The notes beneath the pieces are model-generated. The model was not told the origin of the DNA and searched no databases. It was given only the letters and a program-made list of their open reading frames with translations. 64,000 nt of DNA from Scandinavium goeteborgense (GTDB taxonomy: Bacteria; Pseudomonadota; Gammaproteobacteria; Enterobacterales; Enterobacteriaceae): positions 2,275,177 through 2,339,176 of the forward strand of contig NZ_CP054058.1 of assembly GCF_003935895.2 (NCBI RefSeq), read 5' to 3'. Positions 8,396 through 18,000 of this stretch are shown here, one piece after another. Position 1 is the stretch's first letter. Each line of letters begins with the position of its first letter. A program made the position numbers and the translations under genes.

Positions 8396-9598
8396 ATGAA
8401 ACAACGTATTCTTATCATCGGTAGCGGTTTCGCAGGTATGTGGTCTGCCGTCAGTGCGGCACGTCTGGCGCACCTGCAGGGCAACGATTCTTTGGAGATC
8501 GCCGTGCTGGCACCGCAGCCTGAACTGCGCGTCAGACCGCGTTTTTATGAAGCGAACGTTTCGACGCTGACCGCTGATTTGCAGCCGCTGTTTGCCGAAC
8601 TGGATATCCGTTTCATTGCCGGTCACGCCGAACGTATCGACGCCACCGAGAACAGCGTGTGGTACAAAACACCTGATTCGCAGTCGACCTTTATGACTTA
8701 CGATCGCCTGATTATCGCCAGCGGCAGCCACCTGCATCACTTCGGGATCAAAGGCATCGCTGAGCACGGCTTCGATGTCGATCAGATGGACTCTGCTCAG
8801 CGTCTGGAAGATCACCTGCACGCGTTGGCAAACCAGCCGGAAAGCCCTGCCCGCAACACCGTGGTTGTTTGCGGCGGCGGTTTCACCGGCATTGAACTGG
8901 CCACTGAACTTCCGTCTCGTTTGAAAGCGCTGTTCGGTGAAAATACAAAGACCAAAGTTGTCGTAGTAGAGAGGGGTTCTGAGATTGGTGGCCGCTGGAG
9001 CGAAGCGCTGCGTGAAGTGATCCGAAACGCCTCGGACGAACTGGGGATCGAGTGGCGTCTGAACGCCGGTGTGGAAGTGGTCGATGCTTCCGGCGTTACA
9101 TTGCAGGATGGCAGCCGGATCGACGCCGCAACCGTGGTCTGGACGGCGGGTGTCAAAGCCAGCCCGTTGGGTGAAAACCTCACTGCAGACCGCGATGCGC
9201 TGGGTCGTTTTGTCGTCACCGAAGAGTTGCAAATCCCGACTTACAGCAATATTTTCGCGACCGGCGACATGGCACATGCGAAATCCGACGATATCGGCAA
9301 CACCGCATTGATGACCTGTCAGCACGCCATTCAGCTCGGGAAGTTCGCCGGCCATAATGCCGCAGCCAGCCTGCTTGGCGTGGAAGGTTTGCCGTATCGC
9401 CAGGTGAATTACGTGACTTGCCTTGATCTCGGTGCGTGGGGCGCGGTCTACACCGAAGGCTGGGATCAGCAGCTGAAACTGGTTCGCGAAGACGCTAAAA
9501 AGCTGAAAATTGCTATCACTAACGAGCTTATCTATCCGCCAAAAGCTGATCGCGAAGTGGCCTTTGCCGCCGCCGACCCACTGGCTAAATTCGTGTAG
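8396..9598 (+). CDS. NAD(P)/FAD-dependent oxidoreductase, type II NADH dehydrogenase-like
   Basis: A 400-residue two-dinucleotide-fold flavoprotein: FAD-binding GSGFAGMWSA near the N-terminus, NAD-binding VVVCGGGFTGIELATEL near residue 160, and a FATGDMA motif near the C-terminus that closes the FAD site. This is the Ndh/pyridine nucleotide-disulphide oxidoreductase class that passes electrons from NADH to quinone or another acceptor without proton pumping; the true acceptor is unknown. The start at 8396 follows AGAAGGACAAAAC; the longer frame from 8225 would run through the promoter and operator and is rejected. It is likely repressed by the divergent Rrf2 regulator. Confidence 0.85.
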   Translation: MKQRILIIGSGFAGMWSAVSAARLAHLQGNDSLEIAVLAPQPELRVRPRFYEANVSTLTADLQPLFAELDIRFIAGHAERIDATENSVWYKTPDSQSTFMTYDRLIIASGSHLHHFGIKGIAEHGFDVDQMDSAQRLEDHLHALANQPESPARNTVVVCGGGFTGIELATELPSRLKALFGENTKTKVVVVERGSEIGGRWSEALREVIRNASDELGIEWRLNAGVEVVDASGVTLQDGSRIDAATVVWTAGVKASPLGENLTADRDALGRFVVTEELQIPTYSNIFATGDMAHAKSDDIGNTALMTCQHAIQLGKFAGHNAAASLLGVEGLPYRQVNYVTCLDLGAWGAVYTEGWDQQLKLVREDAKKLKIAITNELIYPPKADREVAFAAADPLAKFV

Positions 9599-9625
9599 AT
9601 TTTCTGAGCATCAAAGCACGTCCAT

Positions 9626-9652
9626 AATCCGGCCCTGGCGCCGGATTTTTTA
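9626..9652 (+). terminator. Intrinsic terminator of the flavoprotein gene
   Basis: Stem AATCCGG / CCGGATT followed by TTTTTTA. Confidence 0.88.
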
Positions 9653-9740
9653 CTTTTTGCGGCCATGATTCAGCAATTTCCCCCCTGTTCTGCGCCTCAC
9701 GTCCTTTTTCATCGCAAACTCACCGTAGTTAATTCATTCG

Positions 9741-9801
9741 TACGCAAATTAACCGTTGCGTATTACGAAACATGGCATAGTATGTTCCTCGTGAAGGAAC
9801 A
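9741..9801 (+). promoter_or_regulatory. Promoter and operator repeats of the HigBA-type operon
   Basis: Two inverted repeats precede the toxin gene: TACGCAA / TTGCGTA (9741-9762, 8-base spacer) and TGTTCCT / AGGAACA (9783-9801, 5-base spacer). A -35-like TTGCGT (9756) and -10-like TAGTAT (9778-9783) lie between and across them. Autoregulation by the antitoxin is the known rule for this family; the exact operator is inferred. Confidence 0.55.
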
Positions 9802-9814
9802 AGGATGACAATGG

Positions 9815-10093
9815 ATGATCATGAGTTTCCGGCACAAAGGATTACGTAATTTGTTCTTTTTTGATGAGGCAGCTGGCGTCTTGCCCAGCCATGTTAAGCG
9901 CCTGCGTAACCGGTTGACGGTCCTTGATTCCGCGACAAAAGCCAGCGATCTCAACCTGCCAGGTTACCGGCTGCATGCGTTAACCGGCGATCGTCAAGGT
10001 GTCTGGTCAATTACCGTTTCAGGAAACTGGCGTTTGACGTTTGAATTTTTCAACGGCGACGCTCACGTGCTTAATTACGAGGATTATCACTGA
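9815..10093 (+). CDS. higB: HigB/RelE-type toxin of a toxin-antitoxin system
   Basis: A 92-residue protein with the HigB core ([11 protein letters not shown] near the start; [26 protein letters not shown] towards the end). Members cleave mRNA on the ribosome. The start may be 9815 or the in-frame ATG at 9821; AAGGA at 9801 favours 9815. The stop overlaps the start of the antitoxin gene by one base, and the toxin-first order is typical of higBA. Confidence 0.88.
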   Translation: MIMSFRHKGLRNLFFFDEAAGVLPSHVKRLRNRLTVLDSATKASDLNLPGYRLHALTGDRQGVWSITVSGNWRLTFEFFNGDAHVLNYEDYH

Positions 10094-10383
10094 TGAAAAT
10101 GGCCAACCCGTCCTCTCCCGGCGACATCATTCAGGAATCACTGGACGCACTGAATGTCAGCCTGCGTGAATTTGCCCGCGCAATGAATATCGCTCCTTCT
10201 ACTGCCAGCCGTTTAATTACCGGAAAAGCCGCATTAACGCCGGAAATGGCCATCAAACTTTCGGTGGTTATCGGCAGCTCCGCCGAAATGTGGCTAAATC
10301 TGCAGACCAAGTGGAGCCTGGCCGACGCGCAAAAGCGTGTTGATACTTCCGGTCTGAAACGCCTGGCTTCGTTTTCAGGATGA
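10093..10383 (+). CDS. higA: HigA-type antitoxin, XRE-family DNA-binding protein
   Basis: A 96-residue protein with a lambda-repressor-like helix-turn-helix ([20 protein letters not shown]) and the HigA motif [25 protein letters not shown]. It neutralises the toxin and represses the operon. It begins on the last base of the toxin gene and its stop overlaps an ATG (10380) in frame with yddG, so yddG may be translationally coupled to the module. Confidence 0.92.
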   Translation: MKMANPSSPGDIIQESLDALNVSLREFARAMNIAPSTASRLITGKAALTPEMAIKLSVVIGSSAEMWLNLQTKWSLADAQKRVDTSGLKRLASFSG

Positions 10384-10397
10384 ACAAGATTACGCTC

Positions 10398-11276
10398 ATG
10401 ACAAAACAAAAAGCCACGCTCATCGGACTGCTGGCTATTCTGCTATGGAGCACAATGGTGGGCCTGATTCGCGGCGTCAGCGAAGGCTTAGGCCCGGTCG
10501 GCGGCGCAGCGGCGATTTACAGCTGCAGCGGGCTGCTGTTACTCCTTACCGTCGGTTTTCCTCAACTCAAAACCTTTTCCTTTCGTTATTTAGTGGCAGG
10601 CTGCGTGCTGTTTGTCACCTATGAAATCTGCCTCGCGCTCTCTCTGGGCTATGCCGCCACTCGTCAACAGGCGATTGAAGTCGGGATGGTCAATTACCTC
10701 TGGCCAAGCCTGACTATCGCGTTTGCCATTCTGTTCAACGGACAGAAAGCCCGATGGTGGGTTGTGCCGGGGCTGCTGATTTCCCTGCTCGGCGTCAGTT
10801 GGGTATTGGGGGGTGAGAACGGTCTGAACCTGGTGGAAATAAAGCACAATATTGCCAGCAGCCCGCTCAGCTATATTCTGGCGTTTTGTGGGGCTTTTAT
10901 CTGGGCGACGTATTGCACCGTTACCGCCAAATACGCCAAAGGCAAAAATGGGATTACGCTTTTTGTTTTACTGACCGCGCTTAGCCTGTGGGCTCAGTAT
11001 TTTTCCAGCCCTCAGCCTGAAATGATTTTCAGCTGGCCGGTAGGGATTAAGCTCATTCTGTGTGCGCTGTCGTTAGGATTTGCCTATGCGGCGTGGAATA
11101 TCGGTATTTTGCACGGCAGTGTCAGTTTGCTGGCGGTGGGTTCTTATTTTACCCCGGTACTTTCTTCTGCGCTGGCGTCTGTTCTGCTCAGCGCCCCGCT
11201 CTCCTGGGCCTTCTGGCAAGGAGCCTGCATGGTATGTGCAGGCTCCTTGTTGTGCTGGTACGCAACGCGAAACTAG
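10398..11276 (+). CDS. yddG: Aromatic amino acid exporter YddG (DMT superfamily)
   Basis: Inner-membrane transporter of the EamA/DMT fold with ten predicted helices, exporting aromatic amino acids and, in Salmonella, linked to methyl viologen resistance. The start at 10398 aligns MTKQKATLIGLLAI with E. coli MTRQKATLIGLIAI, giving 292 residues versus 293; an upstream ATG at 10380 overlapping the higA stop would add six residues. Neither has a good ribosome site. The stop (11274-11276) abuts the stop of the convergent smvA gene with no spacer, and a perfect 12-bp inverted repeat lies in the last codons (11218-11248). Confidence 0.94.
   Translation: MTKQKATLIGLLAILLWSTMVGLIRGVSEGLGPVGGAAAIYSCSGLLLLLTVGFPQLKTFSFRYLVAGCVLFVTYEICLALSLGYAATRQQAIEVGMVNYLWPSLTIAFAILFNGQKARWWVVPGLLISLLGVSWVLGGENGLNLVEIKHNIASSPLSYILAFCGAFIWATYCTVTAKYAKGKNGITLFVLLTALSLWAQYFSSPQPEMIFSWPVGIKLILCALSLGFAYAAWNIGILHGSVSLLAVGSYFTPVLSSALASVLLSAPLSWAFWQGACMVCAGSLLCWYATRN
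11218..11248. repeat. Perfect 12-bp stem hairpin inside the 3' end of yddG
   Basis: AAGGAGCCTGCA and TGCAGGCTCCTT with a 7-base loop, encoding part of WQGACMVCAGSLL. It lies 29 bases before the convergent junction with smvA. No T tract follows on either strand, so it may act as an mRNA 3'-end stabiliser or a transcription pause rather than a normal terminator. Confidence 0.8.
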
Positions 11277-12767
11277 TTACACGGTCTGGCGCGCTTTCGC
11301 CAGGCCAAACCAAATCCCGACCGCCAGAATCAGCATCATGCTACCGGCACTGAACAACGCCACGCTGTGCGAGGTAATAAAGGCGCTTTTCGCTGCCTCG
11401 GCAACCGAATCCGCCAGCGTCGGCGTCAGCGTCTGAGCCAGCTGCATCGCTTCTCCGATCGACGACCCCGCCCGGCTGGCAGCCTCTGCATTCAGCCCTT
11501 CCGGCAGGATAATCGATGACGTATAGCTCCGGGTCAGAATCAGGCCAAACAGCGCAATCCCCAGACCGGCACCCAGCTCGTAGGCCATGGTTTCGATAGC
11601 CCCGGCTGCGGCCGCTTTTTCCCTTGGCGCTGCCGCCATGATCGCTGCCGTCGAGGCCAATAAGGCGCTGGCGGCGCTAAAGCCTAACAGCGTCATCAGG
11701 CCCCACGCCTGCCATTGCTGGGTGCTGAAATCGGTCATTGACAAGCCGAGGAAGCTGAATGCGCTCAGCGCCATACCGCCGGTTGCCACCTGACGCAGCC
11801 CCAGACGCGATACCATAACCCCGGCAATCGGGCCGCTAAAACCGCTGGCGAGCATTAACGGCAGCATAAACAGCCCTGCCTCAAACGGCGTTTTACGGTG
11901 CACAAACTGCAGCTCCTGCGCCATCAACAGCTCGAACCCCACCAGCGTGATCATCGCCGTGACCGCCATCATCACGCCGCTGAGAATAATGCGGTGCGTG
12001 AACAGGCGCATATCGATCATCGGCGTGCGGGCATTCAGCTGGATACGCACGAAGGCGGTGAGCAGCGTCGCCCCGAACAGCAGCACAAGGCCGACCATCC
12101 ACAGCGCCATCACGCCTTTCATTGCCGTTTTCGCGCTCCACACCAGCAGCAAAATAGCGACGATCAGCATCAGCGCGTGGCTGAAATTCAGCGGCTGTTC
12201 CCGGCGCCCCGCCTGGCGAGGAACCACCCGGGCGCTAAGTGCCATCACAAACAGTACGATCGGAACGTTGATCAGGAATACGGCGCCCCACCAGAAATGC
12301 TCGAGCACGATCCCGCCGATCAGCGGACCAAACGCCGCACCGCCGGACCCTACTGCGGCCCACATACCGAGCGCCATATTACGGTGGCGCGCTTCGCTGA
12401 AGGTATTGCGGATCCCGGCGAGCGTCGCCGGCACGATCATCGCCGCACCGATGGCCAGCACCGCACGTGCCGCAATCAGCCACTCGGCGGTGGTCGCAAA
12501 CGCCGCGCACAGCGAGGCCAGACCAAACAGGCCGCTACCGATAAGCAGCAGACGCTTAAAGCCGATGCGGTCGCCCAGCGCGCCCATCGGCAGAACCATA
12601 CCTGCCATCACCAGCGAGTAGATATCAATGATCCACAGCAACTCGTTGCCGCTGGCCCCGAGCGAGACGCTCAGCGTCGGCGCGGCGACGTGCAATACCG
12701 TGGCATCAATTGCTACCGGGATATACACCAGTACGATAGCAACCAACGTTAGCCATTGACGAAACAT
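11277..12767 (-). CDS. smvA: MFS efflux pump SmvA (methyl viologen and cationic biocide export)
   Basis: A 496-residue, 14-helix transporter of the DHA2 drug:H+ antiporter family beginning MFRQWLTLVAIVLVYIPVAI, as in Salmonella and Klebsiella SmvA, which export methyl viologen, acriflavine and quaternary ammonium biocides. Motif A appears as GALGDRIGFKRLLLIG. The start at 12767 follows GAGGGAAAGATT; the frame extending to 12860 passes through the operators and is rejected. It is divergent from its repressor gene smvR. Confidence 0.95.
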   Translation of the reverse strand: MFRQWLTLVAIVLVYIPVAIDATVLHVAAPTLSVSLGASGNELLWIIDIYSLVMAGMVLPMGALGDRIGFKRLLLIGSGLFGLASLCAAFATTAEWLIAARAVLAIGAAMIVPATLAGIRNTFSEARHRNMALGMWAAVGSGGAAFGPLIGGIVLEHFWWGAVFLINVPIVLFVMALSARVVPRQAGRREQPLNFSHALMLIVAILLLVWSAKTAMKGVMALWMVGLVLLFGATLLTAFVRIQLNARTPMIDMRLFTHRIILSGVMMAVTAMITLVGFELLMAQELQFVHRKTPFEAGLFMLPLMLASGFSGPIAGVMVSRLGLRQVATGGMALSAFSFLGLSMTDFSTQQWQAWGLMTLLGFSAASALLASTAAIMAAAPREKAAAAGAIETMAYELGAGLGIALFGLILTRSYTSSIILPEGLNAEAASRAGSSIGEAMQLAQTLTPTLADSVAEAAKSAFITSHSVALFSAGSMMLILAVGIWFGLAKARQTV

Positions 12768-12791
12768 AATCTTTCCCTCTTCAAAACCAAA

Positions 12792-12843
12792 CTGGACACT
12801 TGTCCAGATTGCGATCCTGCTTGAGAGTTGAACGCTTGTCCAG
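12792..12843. promoter_or_regulatory. SmvR operators
   Basis: A perfect 7-2-7 palindrome CTGGACA-CT-TGTCCAG at 12792-12807 and a second, degenerate copy at 12828-12843 (TTGAACG-CT-TGTCCAG), both in the divergent smvA/smvR spacer. The same CT spacer and right arm recur, so both are probably bound by SmvR and control both genes. Confidence 0.78.
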
Positions 12844-12885
12844 CTTTTTGTTATCATCACCGTATTACCGTCAGGGACCGAAACT

Positions 12886-13461
12886 ATGAGCTATCTGAAC
12901 CGGGAAGATCGTCGGGAATCCATCATGCAGGCTGCCATTCGCGTGGCGCTAGAAGAAGGGTTTACCGCCATGACCGTCCGTAATATCGCCAGCCGTGCGG
13001 GGATTGCCGCAGGCCAGGTCCACCATCACTTCACCTCGTCGGGCGAACTGAAATCACAGGCCTTTGTCAGGGTGATCCGCGAAATGATGGAACTCCCCCT
13101 GGTCGAGGAAAATGCCAGTTGGCGCGAACGCCTGTTTGCGTTGCTCGGCAGTGAAGATCGACGACTGGAGCCGTATATTCGCCTGTGGCGTCAGGCGCAG
13201 CTGTTGGCCGACAGCGACCCAGAAATTAAAGGGGCGTATCTGCTGACCATGTCAATGTGGCACGAAGAGGCCGTCAGGCTGATCGTGGCCGGTGAAAAAG
13301 CCGGTGAATTTACGCTGAGCGACAGCGCCAAAGATATCGCCTGGCGTTTAATCTCACTGGTCTGCGGATTGGACGGTATATATGTATTGGGCATGCCGGA
13401 AGTCGACGATGCCGCATTTAATCGTCATTTACACCGCGCCCTTGATCTCGAATTAGGCTAG
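12886..13461 (+). CDS. smvR: TetR-family repressor SmvR
   Basis: A 191-residue TetR-type regulator. The N-terminal helix-turn-helix reads FTAMTVRNIASRAGIAAGQVHHHF; the remainder is the ligand-binding helical domain. Divergent placement next to smvA and the two operators identify it as SmvR, whose loss in Klebsiella raises chlorhexidine and cationic biocide tolerance. The reading frame here is intact. Confidence 0.92.
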   Translation: MSYLNREDRRESIMQAAIRVALEEGFTAMTVRNIASRAGIAAGQVHHHFTSSGELKSQAFVRVIREMMELPLVEENASWRERLFALLGSEDRRLEPYIRLWRQAQLLADSDPEIKGAYLLTMSMWHEEAVRLIVAGEKAGEFTLSDSAKDIAWRLISLVCGLDGIYVLGMPEVDDAAFNRHLHRALDLELG

Positions 13462-13484
13462 TTTTTTTACAATTAGTAACACTT

Positions 13485-13530
13485 AAGCGCAGCTATATTC
13501 CAGGCCCATTCGCGGGGTTGCGCTTTTTTA
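13485..13530 (+). terminator. Possible terminator after smvR
   Basis: AAGCGCA and TTGCGCTT can pair across a long GC-containing loop and are followed by TTTTTTA. The long loop makes this weak. Confidence 0.45.
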
Positions 13531-13642
13531 TCTATCCTTCATTCACATAACCCTAAAAAATCCTTACTTTTCGCGGAACATTACGTTCCGTCCGTCTCTT
13601 TTTGCTTATTTTTCATAACGTACTGGTGCAGACGAGGGCGAT

Positions 13643-15034
13643 ATGTCACAACAAGATGAGAAGAATAATCATTACCTCTTAAAAAACTGGAAGCCAGAAA
13701 ACCCGCTGTTCTGGGAGAACAAAGGTAAAGGTATCGCCCGACGAAACCTTTGGATTTCCGTAGCCTGTCTGCTATTGGCCTTCTGCGTATGGATGTTATT
13801 CAGTGCCGTCAGCGTCAATCTCAATAAGGTCGGATTTAATTTCACCACCGACCAACTGTTTTTATTAACCGCCCTGCCATCTCTGTCCGGGGCAATATTA
13901 CGCGTGCCCTACTCCTTTATGGTGCCTATATTTGGCGGTCGATACTGGACGGTATTAAGCACCATTATTCTGATTATTCCCTGCGTCTGGCTCGGCATTG
14001 CCATTCAGAATACTGCTACCCCGTATTGGGTATTTATTGTCATTGCGTTGTTGTGTGGATTTGCCGGGGCGAATTTCGCCTCGAGCATGGGGAATATCAG
14101 TTTCTTCTTCCCGAAAGCCCGACAAGGCAGCGCGCTTGGCATTAACGGCGGGCTGGGCAATCTCGGCGTCAGCGTGATGCAGCTCGCCGCACCGCTGGTC
14201 ATTTTCCTGCCGATTTTCACCTTTCTCGGCGTGCACGGTGTGACGCAGGAAGACGGTTCAACGATGTGGCTCACCAACGCCGCCTGGATTTGGGCTCCGC
14301 TACTGCTGATTGCCACCCTCGCCGCCTGGTTCGGGATGAATGATATCGCCAGTTCCAAAGCGTCGATTGCCGAACAGCTGCCGGTGCTGGGCCGGATGCA
14401 TACCTGGATCCTCGCTCTGCTGTATCTGGCCACCTTCGGCTCATTCATCGGTTTTTCCGCCGGGTTCGCCATGCTGGCAAAAACCCAGTTCCCCGACGTG
14501 AACATCCTCAAACTGGCATTCTTCGGGCCGTTCCTCGGCGCGCTGGCGCGTTCATTTGGCGGAATGATCTCCGATAAACTCGGCGGCGTGCGCGTGACGC
14601 TGATTAACTTCATTTTCATGGCTATTTTCAGCGCCCTGATTTTCCTCACCTTGCCAGGCGGCGGTTCGCCGGGCAACTTCCTCACTTTTTACCTCGTGTT
14701 CATGGGCCTGTTCCTGACCGCCGGACTCGGTAGCGGCTCAACCTTCCAGATGATTGCGGTCATTTTCCGCAAAATCACCATCGATCGCGTCAAAGCCAAA
14801 GGTGGCAGCGACGAACAGGCGCAGCAGGAGGCGGTCACCGATACCGCGGCCGCACTGGGCTTTATCTCCGCCATCGGTGCGGTCGGCGGGTTCTTCATTC
14901 CGAAAGCCTTCGGCACGTCGCTGGCCATGACCGGTTCTCCGGTCGGCGCGATGAAAATCTTTTTGGTGTTCTACATCGTTTGCGTGGTGGTGACGTGGCT
15001 GGTCTACGGTCGCCGCCAGCCTTCCGCTAAATAA
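13643..15034 (+). CDS. narU: Nitrate/nitrite transporter NarU
   Basis: MFS nitrate/nitrite porter of 463 residues (NarK2 type; E. coli NarU is of almost the same length), with twelve predicted helices and nitrate-signature glycine-rich stretches such as GGLGNLGVSVMQLAAP and GLGSGSTFQMIAVIF. It imports nitrate or exchanges nitrate for nitrite for the reductase encoded next door. It precedes narZ by 59 bases and is probably co-transcribed. In E. coli this locus is expressed in stationary phase under RpoS rather than FNR/NarL. Confidence 0.95.
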   Translation: MSQQDEKNNHYLLKNWKPENPLFWENKGKGIARRNLWISVACLLLAFCVWMLFSAVSVNLNKVGFNFTTDQLFLLTALPSLSGAILRVPYSFMVPIFGGRYWTVLSTIILIIPCVWLGIAIQNTATPYWVFIVIALLCGFAGANFASSMGNISFFFPKARQGSALGINGGLGNLGVSVMQLAAPLVIFLPIFTFLGVHGVTQEDGSTMWLTNAAWIWAPLLLIATLAAWFGMNDIASSKASIAEQLPVLGRMHTWILALLYLATFGSFIGFSAGFAMLAKTQFPDVNILKLAFFGPFLGALARSFGGMISDKLGGVRVTLINFIFMAIFSALIFLTLPGGGSPGNFLTFYLVFMGLFLTAGLGSGSTFQMIAVIFRKITIDRVKAKGGSDEQAQQEAVTDTAAALGFISAIGAVGGFFIPKAFGTSLAMTGSPVGAMKIFLVFYIVCVVVTWLVYGRRQPSAK

Positions 15035-15093
15035 TCATAACAATGTGAGCCCCCTAACCACGGGCCAGCCCTGGCCCCGTCAGGAGAAATGTC

Positions 15094-18000
15094 ATGAGTA
15101 AGCTACTGGACAGGTTTCGCTACTTTAAGCAAAAAGAGGAAACCTTCGCGAACGGTCACGGCCAGGTGTACAACACCAACCGCGACTGGGAAGACAGTTA
15201 TCGCCAGCGCTGGCAGTTCGACAAAATCGTGCGCTCCACACACGGGGTGAACTGCACCGGCTCCTGTAGCTGGAAAATCTACGTAAAAAACGGGCTGGTG
15301 ACCTGGGAAACCCAGCAAACCGATTACCCGCGAACCCGTCCCGATTTACCCAACCACGAACCGCGCGGCTGCCCACGCGGGGCCAGCTACTCCTGGTATC
15401 TCTACAGCGCCAACCGGCTGAAATACCCGCTGATCCGCAAAAGCCTGATCGCCTTCTGGCGCGAGGCGTTGGAACAGCATCCCGACCCGGTTCACGCCTG
15501 GGATTCCATCATGCAGGACCCGGTCAAGTGCCTGAAGTACAAACAGGCACGTGGCCACGGCGGGTTTGTGCGCTCCAACTGGAACGAGCTGAATACGCTG
15601 ATTGCGGCGGCCAACGTCTGGACCATCAAAAATTACGGCCCGGATCGCGTGGCGGGTTTCTCGCCCATCCCGGCGATGTCGATGGTTTCTTACGCCGCAG
15701 GCACGCGCTATCTGTCGCTGCTCGGCGGCACCTGTCTAAGTTTCTATGACTGGTATTGCGATTTACCGCCCGCCTCACCAATGACCTGGGGCGAGCAAAC
15801 AGACGTGCCGGAATCCGCCGACTGGTATAACTCGTCGTACATCATCGCCTGGGGCTCGAACGTGCCACAGACGCGTACCCCGGATGCGCATTTCTTTACT
15901 GAAGTGCGCTACAAAGGCACCAAAACCATCGCCATCACGCCAGATTTCTCGGAAGTGGCAAAACTCAGCGACCAGTGGCTGGCGCCAAAACAGGGCACCG
16001 ACAGCGCGCTGGCCATGGCGATGGGCCACGTCATGCTGCGCGAGTTTCATCTCGATAATCCGAGCGATTATTTCATCAACTACTGTCGCCGCTACACCGA
16101 CATGCCGATGCTGGTGCAGCTCGAGGCGCGGGAAGACGGGAGCTACGTCCCAGGCCGGATGCTGCGCGCGTCAGACCTGGTTGATAACCTCGGCGAAAGC
16201 AATAATCCGCAGTGGAAAACTGTCGCCTTCACTACCGCAGGTGACCTGGTGGTGCCTAACGGCGCGATCGGTTTCCGTTGGGGCGAACAGGGAAAATGGA
16301 ATCTCGAATCAATTGCCGCAGGCGCTGAAACCGAACTGCAACTGACGTTGCTCGGGAATCACGACCGCATCGTCGGCGTCGCCTTCCCCTATTTTGGCGG
16401 CAACGAAAACCCGCATTTCCGCAGCGTGAAACAGGACCCGATTCTGGTGCGTCAGTTGCCCGTTAAGCAGCTGACGTTTGCCGACGGCGGCGCAGGTTTG
16501 GTAGTCAGCGTCTACGATCTGATTTTGGCGAATTACGGTCTCGACCGCGGGCTGGACGATCCGCTTTCAGCCAAAGATTACAGCGAAATCAAAGCCTACA
16601 CCCCGGCGTGGGCGGAGCAAATCACTGGCGTGCCGCAGTATCACATCGCGCAAATCGCCCGTGAATTTGCCGACACCGCGCACAAAACGCACGGCCGTTC
16701 GATGATAATCCTCGGGGCTGGGGTCAACCACTGGTATCACATGGACATGAACTACCGGGGGATGATCAACATGCTGGTATTCTGCGGCTGCGTCGGGCAA
16801 AGCGGCGGTGGCTGGGCGCACTATGTCGGCCAGGAAAAACTGCGCCCGCAAACGGGCTGGCTGCCGCTGGCGTTCGCGCTGGACTGGAACCGCCCGCCAC
16901 GCCAGATGAACAGCACCTCGTATTTCTACAATCACTCCAGCCAGTGGCGTTATGAAAAACTCACCGCCAAAGAGCTGCTCTCCCCGCTGGCCGACGCCAG
17001 TCAATTCACCGGACATCTGATCGACTTCAACGTTCGCGCTGAACGCATGGGCTGGCTGCCGTCCGCGCCGCAGCTCAATCTGAATCCTTTAAGCATCAAA
17101 GAGAAGGCCGATGCCGCGGGTGTAACGCCAGCCGATTACACCGCGCAGGCGTTGAAATCCGGCGATATCCGCATGGCCTGCGAACAGCCTGACAGCGGAA
17201 ACAACCACCCGCGCAATCTGTTTGTCTGGCGCTCCAATCTGCTCGGCTCATCGGGTAAAGGTCATGAGTATTTACTCAAATACCTGCTCGGCACCGAGAG
17301 CGGTATTCAGGGTGAAGCCCTCGGTGAAAGTGATGACGTGAAGCCGGAAGAAGTCGAGTGGCAAACCGCTGCCATTGAAGGCAAGCTCGACCTGCTGGTG
17401 ACGCTCGATTTCAGGATGTCGAGCACCTGCCTGTTCTCCGATATCGTCCTGCCGACCGCCACCTGGTATGAAAAAGACGACATGAATACCTCGGATATGC
17501 ATCCGTTTATTCATCCGCTGTCGGCGGCGGTCGATCCGGCCTGGGAGGCGCGCAGCGACTGGGAAATTTACAAAGGCATCGCCAAAGTCTTCTCGAAGGT
17601 GTGCGTCGGTCATCTGGGTACCGAAACCGACGTAGTGCTGCAACCGCTGATGCACGATTCTCCAGCCGAACTGTCGCAGCCGTTTGACGTTGCCGACTGG
17701 CGCAAAGGGGAATGCGAATACGTGCCGGGCAAAACCGGGCCGGGCATTGCGGTGGTGGAACGCGATTACCCGGCGACCTATGAACGCTTTACCTCGCTCG
17801 GACCGTTGATGGACAAACTCGGCAACGGCGGGAAAGGCATTTCGTGGAACACCGATACTGAAATTGAGTTCCTCGGCAAACTGAATTACGTAAAAGCCGA
17901 CGGCCCGGCGAAAGGCCGCCCGCGCATCGAAACCGCCATTGACGCGTCGGAGGTGATCCTCGCCCTCGCCCCGGAAACCAACGGCCAGGTGGCGGTCAAA

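Noticed and set aside
11898-12752. A 284-codon open frame on the plus strand opposite smvA
   Set aside because: Its low-complexity His/Arg/Gln-rich product is the antisense shadow of a transmembrane protein gene.
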